Shown one piece after another: positions 8,493 through 16,519 of a stretch of DNA of 64,000 nt. The stretch spans positions 310,001 through 374,000 of the forward strand of contig NZ_JACAWV010000023.1 in assembly GCF_013390595.1 (NCBI RefSeq), read 5' to 3'. Position numbers and translations under genes: made by a program. The DNA comes from Rhizobium sp. RM (GTDB lineage Bacteria; Pseudomonadota; Alphaproteobacteria; Rhizobiales; Rhizobiaceae). The notes beneath the pieces were generated by a model. That model saw only the letters and a list, made by a program, of their open reading frames with translations. It searched no databases and had not been told where the DNA came from. Position 1 is the first letter of the stretch; every line of letters begins with the position of its first letter.

Positions 8493-10088
8493 TCAGTTCG
8501 CCTTGCAGTCCCAATGGAAGTTGGAGAAATTCAGATCCCAGCTCTGCATCGGAATAAACTCGTAGCCCTGAAGGCACTTGTTGGCACCGTAACGACGGTT
8601 CGGGGAAACCGCCCATACATCCGGCTGAAGATCGGCTATCTTGGTCTGCAATTCCTTGTAGGTCGCATTCTGCTCGGAAACGTCGGTTGTCGAGCGGACC
8701 TTATCGATCAAGCCGTCGACCTCTGCGTTCTGCAGCCATTCCATGGACATCCACGTACCCGATGCCTTGGAATGATACTGGTTGTAGAACATCGCATCCG
8801 GCGACGGATAGGTCGGCGAAATGTTCACCTGTGTCGAGGCAGGCGTGGTTTCCGGCTTAGAGGAGAGTTCCACGATGCGGTTCCACGGCTCCGGCTTGAT
8901 GTCGAGCGTAATACCGATCTGCTCCAGGCTGGATTGCAGCAGCAGGGCCACTTCCGCCTCAAAGGCAAGCGACGCGACGTAGCTGTTGACGAGCGTGATC
9001 TTCTGCCCGGCATATTTCGACTTCGCGAGTTCTTCCTTGGCTTTTTCAAGGTCGTAAACGCCCGGCTGAATGTCGCCGTTGTGGGCATCCTTGAATGCTG
9101 TGGAAAGCGGACCCTGCATGTCGAAGCCGGGATAGATTACTTCCTGGATCGTCTTGTAGTCGGTCGCATAGGCAATTGCGCGGCGAACGTGAACGTCATC
9201 AGTTGGGTAAACCTTGGTGTTGAGCTTGATGACAAAGCCGCCGGACGTGCGGGTCTGGATCAGCTTATAGCCATCCATCTTGCCAATGGACTCGTAGGTG
9301 TCGTTGCCAAGGCCGTGGGAGGTGAGGCCGAGTTCACCCTTTTCAGCCAACGCTTTAACGGTCGCATCGTCGCTTGTCTGCACAAACCGGACTTCATCGA
9401 TCGGCTTGCCCTTGTTCCAACCAAGGAAGTAATCCGGGTTACGGTCGATCACCATGTCGGCCGAGCGATTGTAGCTGACCAGCTTGTAAGGGCCGGAACC
9501 GGCAGAATGCTCACCGACATAAGCTTCGCCCCACTTGTCGTCAGGCTTTGCGTTGGCTTCGATCAGCGTTTTGTTCAGTGCCATCATCAGTGGGGTCGCT
9601 GCCATGAACGGCGAGAACTGGCGCTCGATCTTCATGACAACGGTCTTTTCGTCCGGAGCAGTCACGTTTTCGGGTTTCAGCACGCCGACGATAAGGTTCG
9701 ACGGTCCCTTGTTGATGCCAACCAGACGCTGAACGGACCAGACGATATCCGATGCCTTGACCGCAGTTCCGTCCTGGAATTTCGCATCGTCGCGCAGGTG
9801 GAACGTATAGGTCAGGCCGTCTTCAGAGATGTCCCATGACTTGGCCAGATGTGGAACGATCTCACCCTTGGGATTAACAGTCGTCAGGCCGTCATACATG
9901 TTCACGATGGCCATGTAACCGGTGTAGTCCGTTACCTTGGCCGGGTCGAGGGAGCTGAAGATCTGCATGGTGTTGACCGCAATCGACACCTTGTCTTCCG
10001 CTGCCTTGGCAGAGAAAGCCATGGGCAACGCAAGCGCCGTACCGAGCGCAAGCACGGCAAGACGGGAATGAAGGGCAGGCACTTTCAT
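8493..10088 (-). CDS. Family 5 (peptide/opine) ABC transporter solute-binding protein
   Basis: A 531-aa periplasmic binding protein of the DppA/OppA family. It has a Sec signal peptide (MKVPALHSRLAVLALGTALA, cleavage after AKAAE or nearby), the family signature YTFHLRDDAKFQDGTAV and the DFKTI/GSGPYKLVSY elements. A GAGGAGAAC ribosome site precedes the ATG. It sits in the middle of the HyuA/DUF917 gene set and should feed the permeases at 14478-16387. The left-end permease set (1733-3492) has no binding protein of its own nearby, so this protein might serve both. Confidence 0.92.
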   Translation of the reverse strand: MKVPALHSRLAVLALGTALALPMAFSAKAAEDKVSIAVNTMQIFSSLDPAKVTDYTGYMAIVNMYDGLTTVNPKGEIVPHLAKSWDISEDGLTYTFHLRDDAKFQDGTAVKASDIVWSVQRLVGINKGPSNLIVGVLKPENVTAPDEKTVVMKIERQFSPFMAATPLMMALNKTLIEANAKPDDKWGEAYVGEHSAGSGPYKLVSYNRSADMVIDRNPDYFLGWNKGKPIDEVRFVQTSDDATVKALAEKGELGLTSHGLGNDTYESIGKMDGYKLIQTRTSGGFVIKLNTKVYPTDDVHVRRAIAYATDYKTIQEVIYPGFDMQGPLSTAFKDAHNGDIQPGVYDLEKAKEELAKSKYAGQKITLVNSYVASLAFEAEVALLLQSSLEQIGITLDIKPEPWNRIVELSSKPETTPASTQVNISPTYPSPDAMFYNQYHSKASGTWMSMEWLQNAEVDGLIDKVRSTTDVSEQNATYKELQTKIADLQPDVWAVSPNRRYGANKCLQGYEFIPMQSWDLNFSNFHWDCKAN

Positions 10089-10106
10089 TTTAGTTCTCCT
10101 CTTTAT

Positions 10107-10121
10107 GCGGGATCATCCCGC
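10107..10121. other. Short inverted repeat before the binding-protein gene
   Basis: GCGGG and CCCGC arms enclose a five-base loop in the 39-base gap between the first DUF917 gene and the binding-protein gene. It may influence mRNA processing at this junction. No function can be assigned from sequence alone. Confidence 0.3.
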
Positions 10122-10127
10122 TTATGA

Positions 10128-11261
10128 TCAGGCGGCCTTCCGCGTCAGCGCGGGCAATGGCGAAAAAGCGATTTCCGGATAGCCAAAAGCAGCAGGACCC
10201 ACGACGTCGAGTGCACGTGCAGTCCGCAAGAGGTCGTGGCAGGGAATGGCAACGACAGCCACGCGCTGGCCGTAGCGCAGAACTTCTGTCGTGATCGGAT
10301 AGCCGGTATCAACATCGAGCAACACGATGAGATCGGGCACCGTTACTTCAACCTTGCCATCGCGGCTGAACAGCAGGAATTCATTCTGGATGGCGACGCC
10401 TGCGGTCTGGCCGGCGCAGTCATCGAATCCTGAGAGTTCGATATCGCCAACCGCAAAGCCGCCGCGCAGATGACGTTTCAGATCAGTGATCTTGCCGTTG
10501 AAGATACGGCGGCCACCTTCCAGCGCGCAGATGGCTGCAATCGGGTCCTGCTGTTCTTTCCGGGCACGGATTACCGCCTCACCGAGTGCAATCGCCTTGG
10601 TGTAGGTTTTCGGGATACCGTACTGGTGCACGTAATGCGCCTGCATTGGCGCGGTCGCCAGCATTGCGCCACCGCCCTGCGCCACGACGCAAGCACGCGC
10701 CATACGCTCGTGCCACACTTCGGAAACAGCGTGGCTGAAGATAACGGCGTTGCCGTGCAGATCACACATGACAGACGGCGTGGAACTGTGGCCGTAGATC
10801 GAGAAGGTGGTCATCTGCATCTCAGGGAAGGCACGCCCCATGCCGTCGCAATCGAGAATTGGCAGACCACCGAGCGCCGCCGTTACCAGCGGGTTCATCG
10901 AGTTGGAACCACCAATTTCCTCACAGACGATCGCATCGATCGGCGTGCGGATCAGCTCTTCCATGGCGCGCAGGCAACGCAGCCCTTCACGGCCTTCGCG
11001 AATGCGCTCGACACCAACCACCGGCGCGCCAATGCCCCCGATAGACATGCAGAGTGCATCCGGCTCAATGGCATCTGTCGCGAGAATTTTCATCTCGTAA
11101 CCGGCTTTCATCGCCTCAAGCGCCAGCAGCTTGCCCTGGTAGGGATTGCCGCCACCGCCAGTACCGAGAATACCAGCACCGATTTCCAGCGCATCCAGAT
11201 CCTCGACCGTCAGCGTACGCAATGCCGCCTCGTCATATTTGAGCTTGTGCGTCTCAGCCAT
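10128..11261 (-). CDS. DUF917 (S-methyl-thiohydantoin desulfurase-type) family protein, copy 1
   Basis: A 377-aa DUF917 protein with GAGILGTGGGGNPYQGKLL near residue 27, CEEIGGSNSMNPL near residue 120 and the conserved CDGMGRAFPEMQM block. The start at 11261 is preferred over an ATG at 11282 because GGGAGCC precedes it at a good distance, while the upstream ATG has a site too close. It overlaps the end of the HyuA-like gene by eight bases, so the two products are probably made in a fixed ratio and may form one enzyme. It is clearly paralogous to the product of 7265-8341 but not identical, suggesting two substrate specificities or a hetero-oligomer. Confidence 0.87.
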   Translation of the reverse strand: MAETHKLKYDEAALRTLTVEDLDALEIGAGILGTGGGGNPYQGKLLALEAMKAGYEMKILATDAIEPDALCMSIGGIGAPVVGVERIREGREGLRCLRAMEELIRTPIDAIVCEEIGGSNSMNPLVTAALGGLPILDCDGMGRAFPEMQMTTFSIYGHSSTPSVMCDLHGNAVIFSHAVSEVWHERMARACVVAQGGGAMLATAPMQAHYVHQYGIPKTYTKAIALGEAVIRARKEQQDPIAAICALEGGRRIFNGKITDLKRHLRGGFAVGDIELSGFDDCAGQTAGVAIQNEFLLFSRDGKVEVTVPDLIVLLDVDTGYPITTEVLRYGQRVAVVAIPCHDLLRTARALDVVGPAAFGYPEIAFSPLPALTRKAA

Positions 11262-12831
11262 GATAGGCTCCCATTTCTCCAACGACTTTCACATGAATAC
11301 GGGTGGCATTGCCCGGTAGGTAAGCGAGCGGCATATCCTCGCGCTCGATCACCTCAAGCGTTTCTGCAGAAGCCCCTGCAGCAATAGCCTTCTCGCGGGC
11401 TTCCGCTTCCGCCTCGGCGAGTGCACTCTCACGTGTACGACCATCGATCAGCGAGAAGACGCGATCTGTTTCACCGCTGATCTGGGCAATGGCTGCACCG
11501 ACAGCGTTGGCAACGGCAAAGTTTTCCGGACGGATAACCTCGAGCTCACCGATGCGATCAGGCATCAGGATCGATCCCCCACCAACAGCAATAACCGGCA
11601 CCGGTGAGGAGGAAATGCGGCTCCGCTCGACGCAGGATTCCAGCATGGCATTCATCTTGGAAACAGCGGCTTCGACCAGAGACGTATCGAGACCCGAAAC
11701 GAGCGCCTTGTCACCCACGTCAGCCTTTCCGGAGGCGACCGCAATGTCCGTGGCCGTCAGTGTCGAGCCACCAAAGCAGAGAGCGTCTTTGCGAACGCGG
11801 TAACCGACCGATTTCGGGCCAACGGTCAGTCCGTGATCGCCATTGACGACAAGCGAACCGCCGCCGAGGCCGATCGAAAATACATCCGGCATACGGAAGT
11901 TTGTGCGAACACCGCCGATATCGACCGTTGTCGAAGCCTGCCGCGGGAAGCCGTGAGCGAGAGAACCGACGTCCGATGTCGTACCGCCGACATCCACCAC
12001 AACCGCGTCTTTGAGGCCCGTCAGGAAGGCTGCACCGCGCATGGAGTTTGTCGGGCCGGACGCAAAGGTCAGGACCGGGAATGCTCGAACAACGTCTGCC
12101 GCCATCAGCGTGCCGTCGTTCTGGGTAATGTAAAACGGGCATGTGATGCCCGCTGCTTTCAGCGCCTTGCCGAAGGCTTCGACCGTGCGATCGGCAAGCG
12201 ACAGCAGGCTGGCGTTCATGATCGCCGCACTTTCGCGTGCCAGGAGACCGTGGCGACCGATATCCTTGGACATCACCACAGGCAGGCCCGGGCAACGCTC
12301 TTGCAGAATTTCCTTGGTGCGCAGTTCCATCGCGTCATTGATGCCGCTGAACACGCAGGTTACGGCGGCAGCCTTGAGGCCCTTGGCGCGAATGTCGGAT
12401 GCAATGCGGATAATGGCGTCTTCATCGAGGGGCGCAATTTCGCGCCCGTCGAACTCATAACCGCCCTTCACCTGATAGCCGTGATTACCGACGATTTCTT
12501 TGAGATCATCAGGCCAATCCACCATCGGAGGCAAACCCGCTCCAGACGGCAGACCGAGGCGGACAGCCGCCACCTGGTCCATGTGTCGGCGCTCGATCAC
12601 CGCATTGGTGAAATGGGTCGTGCCGATCATCACGGCACCGATCGCAGCCCGGTCTATACCGGACGCTTCGATAACCTTTTCCAGGGCCTCGATGACACCC
12701 GTGGTCACATCTTCCGTCGTGGATGCTTTCACCCCCGCCAGAACGGTTTTTTCCTGTAGCACGACAGCATCAGTATTCGTGCCGCCGACGTCAATTCCAA
12801 CGCGATACACGTCAGGCTCCTCTTTCATCAA
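11254..12831 (-). CDS. Hydantoinase/oxoprolinase (HyuA-like) family protein, copy 1
   Basis: A 525-aa HyuA-family ATP-dependent amidohydrolase-like protein. VGIDVGGTNTDAVV (residues 11-24) and VVDVGGTTSDVGSLA are the two nucleotide-binding motifs; FASGPTNSMRGAAFLTG is shared word for word in large part with copy 2. It overlaps the fused ATPase gene by ATGA at its start and the DUF917 gene at its end. The presence of two HyuA/DUF917 pairs in one importer operon points to cleavage of a cyclic amide taken up by this importer; thiohydantoin, hydantoin, oxoproline-like lactams and cyclic dipeptides are all possible. Confidence 0.88.
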   Translation of the reverse strand: MMKEEPDVYRVGIDVGGTNTDAVVLQEKTVLAGVKASTTEDVTTGVIEALEKVIEASGIDRAAIGAVMIGTTHFTNAVIERRHMDQVAAVRLGLPSGAGLPPMVDWPDDLKEIVGNHGYQVKGGYEFDGREIAPLDEDAIIRIASDIRAKGLKAAAVTCVFSGINDAMELRTKEILQERCPGLPVVMSKDIGRHGLLARESAAIMNASLLSLADRTVEAFGKALKAAGITCPFYITQNDGTLMAADVVRAFPVLTFASGPTNSMRGAAFLTGLKDAVVVDVGGTTSDVGSLAHGFPRQASTTVDIGGVRTNFRMPDVFSIGLGGGSLVVNGDHGLTVGPKSVGYRVRKDALCFGGSTLTATDIAVASGKADVGDKALVSGLDTSLVEAAVSKMNAMLESCVERSRISSSPVPVIAVGGGSILMPDRIGELEVIRPENFAVANAVGAAIAQISGETDRVFSLIDGRTRESALAEAEAEAREKAIAAGASAETLEVIEREDMPLAYLPGNATRIHVKVVGEMGAYHG

Positions 12832-14474
12832 TCGGTCGATTTCACAAGGAAGCGCATGCGCTCTTCCTCTGTCACAGTGGGCTTCAGACGCTCCTCCTCA
12901 TCCGTCACGACGGGGATCGCGGCAATCAGCGCACGGGTATAGGGGTGCTCAGGGCTGGCGAAGACCTCGGGGGTTGCGCCCTCCTCCACAATTTCGCCAC
13001 GCAGCATGATGGCAATGCGCGAGCAGAAATTCCGCATCAGCGAAAGATCATGGGAGATCATCATGTATGTGAGCCCGAGTTCCTCGCGAAGCTGCAAAAG
13101 CAGGTCGATGACCGTCTTCTGCACGGAGACATCGAGTGCCGCAGTCGGTTCGTCGAGGATCAGAATTTTCGGTTCGGCAGCCAGAGCACGGGCAATTGCA
13201 ACACGCTGCTTCTGCCCGCCTGAAAGCTCGTGCGGATATTTTCCGAGATAGGATTTCGGCAGGCGCACGAGTTCCATCAGTTGCGCCATGCGGGCGTCCC
13301 GTGCGGTCGCATCCATACCGATGGATTTCAGCGGCAGCGTCAGTGTCTGCTTAACGGTGCGCTTCGGATTGAGCGACGTGCCGGGGTTCTGGTAGACGAT
13401 CTGCGTCAGGCGTTTGCCGCGGCCAGGATCTGCCGCATCGATCACGAGACTGCCCGAGGATGGGCGAGACAAGCCCATGACCATGCGTGCCACGGATGTC
13501 TTGCCAGATCCGGACTCTCCGGCCAGGCCAAAAATCTCGCCTTCGCGCAGCGTCAAGGTGACGTCGCGCACGGCATGGTAACCGTTGCGACGGCCATAGA
13601 CCTTGTTGAGCTTGTCAATGGTCACGATGGGAGCGCGCGTGCTTTGCGGTACCTCGGCAACACGCGGGCCATAAAGTGGCGGCACAGCATCAAGCAGTGA
13701 GCGTGTGTAGTCGCGGCTCGGTTCGCGCAGAATGTCCTTGCATGGCCCGGTTTCCACGATATCGCCGTGATGCATGACGACCACGCGGTCGGCAACCTTT
13801 CGGACCACACCAAGATTGTGGGTGATCATCAGAAGCGCCATGTTTTCTTCGGCAACAAGCTGATTGATGAGATTGAGGATCTCATCCTGCGTTGTGACGT
13901 CGAGCGCGGTTCCGGGTTCATCGGCAATCAGCAGCTTCGGTTGATGCAGAAGAGCCAGACCGATCAGGACACGTTGCCGCATCCCGCCGGAAAGTTCGGA
14001 CGGATAGGCATTCATCACGCGCTCGGTATCGCCGAGCTGCACACGCCGCAGGACGGCTGCGATACGTTTGCGGCGTTCGGCCTTGTTGGAGGAGATCCCG
14101 TCACGCCGATCGGAAAACCGCATGACATCATCGAGATGCGTGCCGATCTTGAAGACCGGATTGAACGAGGAAAGCGGGTCCTGCATAATGAGCGAGAAGG
14201 CTGTACCCTTCAGCGCTTCACGCTCAGAGCGGGGCATGGCCAGGACTTCGCGTCCTTCGATGACAATCGACCCGGAGGTGATGGCAGCATTTTTCGGCAA
14301 GGTGCCGATGATTGCCTTCGCCGTGACAGACTTGCCCGATCCGGTTTCCCCGATCAGCGCCACGCGCTCACCGGCGGCAACCGTGAAGCCAACATTGCGC
14401 AGCACCTGCCTCGTACGGCCATAATTCGTGAAGGTAACGTTGAGGTCTTCGACCTTGAGAAGCGGTTCAGTCAT
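12828..14474 (-). CDS. Fused dipeptide/opine-type ABC transporter ATP-binding protein
   Basis: A 548-aa double ATPase. The first domain has Walker A GETGSGKS at residues 42-49 and signature LSGGMRQR; the second has GESGSGKT and LSGGQKQR with Walker B ILILDEP. It follows two permease genes with a 3-base gap and overlaps the HyuA-like gene by ATGA, so transport and hydrolysis genes are translationally linked. It is homologous to the protein of 102-1736 but has a different C-terminal extension, as expected for a separate importer. Confidence 0.93.
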   Translation of the reverse strand: MTEPLLKVEDLNVTFTNYGRTRQVLRNVGFTVAAGERVALIGETGSGKSVTAKAIIGTLPKNAAITSGSIVIEGREVLAMPRSEREALKGTAFSLIMQDPLSSFNPVFKIGTHLDDVMRFSDRRDGISSNKAERRKRIAAVLRRVQLGDTERVMNAYPSELSGGMRQRVLIGLALLHQPKLLIADEPGTALDVTTQDEILNLINQLVAEENMALLMITHNLGVVRKVADRVVVMHHGDIVETGPCKDILREPSRDYTRSLLDAVPPLYGPRVAEVPQSTRAPIVTIDKLNKVYGRRNGYHAVRDVTLTLREGEIFGLAGESGSGKTSVARMVMGLSRPSSGSLVIDAADPGRGKRLTQIVYQNPGTSLNPKRTVKQTLTLPLKSIGMDATARDARMAQLMELVRLPKSYLGKYPHELSGGQKQRVAIARALAAEPKILILDEPTAALDVSVQKTVIDLLLQLREELGLTYMMISHDLSLMRNFCSRIAIMLRGEIVEEGATPEVFASPEHPYTRALIAAIPVVTDEEERLKPTVTEEERMRFLVKSTD

Positions 14475-14477
14475 TGC

Positions 14478-15359
14478 TCAGCTTTCCACGTCGAACATAT
14501 CGCGCAGGCCATCGCCCAGGAGGTTGAAACCGAGCGTCACATAAAGAACGGCAGCACCCGGGCAGAGAACTTCCCACCAGAAGTCCGGCATGAACTGGCG
14601 CCCATCGGCGACCATTGAGCCCAGATCCGGGATCGGTGGCTTGACGCCAAAGCCGAGGAAGCTCAGCGTCGCACCGAACAGAATGACGAAGGCCGCATCC
14701 AGCGTCGTCTTGACGGAGATGACCGATACGCAATTGGGGAGGATTTCACGAAAGAGGATGTGCATCGGTCCGGCACCGGCAAGACGGGCGGCTTCGATAT
14801 AGTCTTCGGAGGCGATGGATTTCGAGACGGAGTAGATCAGACGTGCGTGCCAGGTCCACCAAAGAAGCGTGATGGCAATCATCGCATTCATCAGCGTTGG
14901 CTCGAGCAGGTTCGATACGGCAAGCGCCATGACGAGCGGCGGCATAGCCAGCATCACATTGGTCAGGCCGCTGATGACTTTTTCGACCCAGCCACCGAAA
15001 TAACCGGCAACGAGACCGAGAACAGTACCGACCGGGACCGAGATGCCAAGCACCCCGATGACCAGCAAAAGCGAGATACGCAGCCCGAAAATTGTACGCG
15101 AGAAGATGTCGCGTCCGGCTTTATCTGTGCCGAACCAGTGGTCGAGATCCGGCGGCATGTGACGCGCACGAAAATCGACGACGGCACCGATATGTTTCGG
15201 ATAAGGTGTCAGCCAAGGTGCGAACACCGCCAGAATGACAACTGATAGAAGGATCAGCGAGCCGATCACCGCAGCCGGATTACGGCTGAAACGGTACCAC
15301 ATCATGTAACCGGTGCTGAGATCGCGGTCCGATTTGTCGAGAATATTGATATCGGCCAT
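14478..15359 (-). CDS. Dpp/Opp-type ABC transporter permease (DppC-like)
   Basis: A 293-aa permease starting MADINILDKSDRDLSTGY. It has a single N-terminal helix, then HWFGTDKAGRDIFSRTIFG, the DppC/OppC hallmark, and an EAA loop around SEDYIEAARLAGAG. The start at 15359 shares one base with the stop of the upstream permease (TGATG), which argues against a longer frame that continues upstream through the neighbouring gene. It works with the DppB-like partner and the fused ATPase. Confidence 0.92.
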   Translation of the reverse strand: MADINILDKSDRDLSTGYMMWYRFSRNPAAVIGSLILLSVVILAVFAPWLTPYPKHIGAVVDFRARHMPPDLDHWFGTDKAGRDIFSRTIFGLRISLLLVIGVLGISVPVGTVLGLVAGYFGGWVEKVISGLTNVMLAMPPLVMALAVSNLLEPTLMNAMIAITLLWWTWHARLIYSVSKSIASEDYIEAARLAGAGPMHILFREILPNCVSVISVKTTLDAAFVILFGATLSFLGFGVKPPIPDLGSMVADGRQFMPDFWWEVLCPGAAVLYVTLGFNLLGDGLRDMFDVES

Positions 15360-16387
15360 CAACGGGCCTCCTTGCGACGCAGGCGCGGGTCGATGATCGA
15401 AATCAAGACATCCACGATCAGGTTGGCAACGATGAAGAACAGCCCGGCCACCAGAACGACGGCGGTTACGGCATTGAGGTCTTTCTGAAGGATCGCGTTC
15501 AAGCCGTAGGATGCAAAACCACCCCATGCAAAGACCATCTCGATCACGAATGCGTTGCCAATCAGCGATGCGAATTCGAGCCCCATGATGGTCAGCGGCG
15601 CGATGGAGGAGAGCTTCAGCAGATAGCGGAAGATGATGACACGCTCAGGCACACCGAAGCTCTGCAAGGTCAAGACATGGTCCTTGCGCTGATTTTCGAT
15701 CATCGAAGAGCGAGTGATGCGCGTGATCTGACCGATCCCTGCCATAGAGAGGGCGAAAGCTGGCAACGCAAGATGCTGGAATGCGTTCAGCATAACATCG
15801 AAACGGCCAGCCAGCAGGCTATCGAGCAGAATGAAGCCCGTCGGGCCACCTTGCCAGCCAAGCGAGTGGTCGATGCGACCGATGATCGGCCATCCCGAAA
15901 GGAAACGGGCTGCAAGCAATTGCAGCGTGATCGCGAACAGGAAGCTTGGAATGGTCACACCGGTTAGCGAAAGGATGCGGCCGATGTGGTCCAACGACCG
16001 ATCACGATAATGGGCAGTGATAACGCCGAGCGGGATCGCGACCGCGAACATGAAGATAACGGATACAAGCACCAGTTCCACGGTCGCCGGGACGGTTTGT
16101 GCAAGATCGGTCGTTACGGGACGCTGGGATACGAGCGAGAAGCCGAGGTCGCCATGAAGGGCGTTCTTGACGTAGTCGACGTACTGCACGGCGAGTGGCT
16201 TATCGAGACCCATCTGGCCTCTCAGTGCGTCAACTTGCTCCTGCGTTGCCGCGGGGCCAAGCGCCATGCGGGCCGGGTCGCCAGGCACCACGCGGGCCAG
16301 CACGAAAATCATGATGGACAGGGCGACCATGACCAGCACGAACGTGCCAAGCCGGTTCAAAATCGCGACCAACGGATGTTGCTGCAT
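15359..16387 (-). CDS. Dpp/Opp-type ABC transporter permease (DppB-like)
   Basis: A 342-aa permease with VVPGDPARMALGPAA near residue 35 and MGLDKPLAVQYVDYV, both typical of DppB. It is the first gene of the long minus-strand operon that contains the HyuA/DUF917 pairs. Its promoter must lie in the 132-base gap shared with the divergent MalT-like regulator, which contains a spaced GTATAG repeat. Confidence 0.92.
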   Translation of the reverse strand: MQQHPLVAILNRLGTFVLVMVALSIMIFVLARVVPGDPARMALGPAATQEQVDALRGQMGLDKPLAVQYVDYVKNALHGDLGFSLVSQRPVTTDLAQTVPATVELVLVSVIFMFAVAIPLGVITAHYRDRSLDHIGRILSLTGVTIPSFLFAITLQLLAARFLSGWPIIGRIDHSLGWQGGPTGFILLDSLLAGRFDVMLNAFQHLALPAFALSMAGIGQITRITRSSMIENQRKDHVLTLQSFGVPERVIIFRYLLKLSSIAPLTIMGLEFASLIGNAFVIEMVFAWGGFASYGLNAILQKDLNAVTAVVLVAGLFFIVANLIVDVLISIIDPRLRRKEAR

Positions 16388-16463
16388 CGGCGGGAAGTTC
16401 CTTGTGCATCAGTTGTCTGACCGCAACTTTTCACCGCTTCCAATTTCGAACAATCTCAAATTA

Positions 16464-16490
16464 GTATAGTTTTTTGAAGAAATGGTATAG
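16464..16490. promoter_or_regulatory. Direct repeat in the divergent promoter region
   Basis: GTATAG occurs at 16464-16469 and again at 16485-16490, each followed by a T-rich run. The copies are 21 bases apart, two helical turns, so a dimer could bind one face of the DNA. The gap lies between the ABC operon and the MalT-like gene. A MalT-type binding site or overlapping promoter elements are both possible. Confidence 0.35.
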
Positions 16491-16519
16491 GTTTTGGTTG
16501 CAGTGCAACAGGACCACTC

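Noticed and set aside
8241-9839. A 532-codon open frame on the plus strand
   Set aside because: It lies opposite the solute-binding protein gene, shows no family resemblance and has no ribosome site; it is a shadow frame caused by GC-rich third positions.
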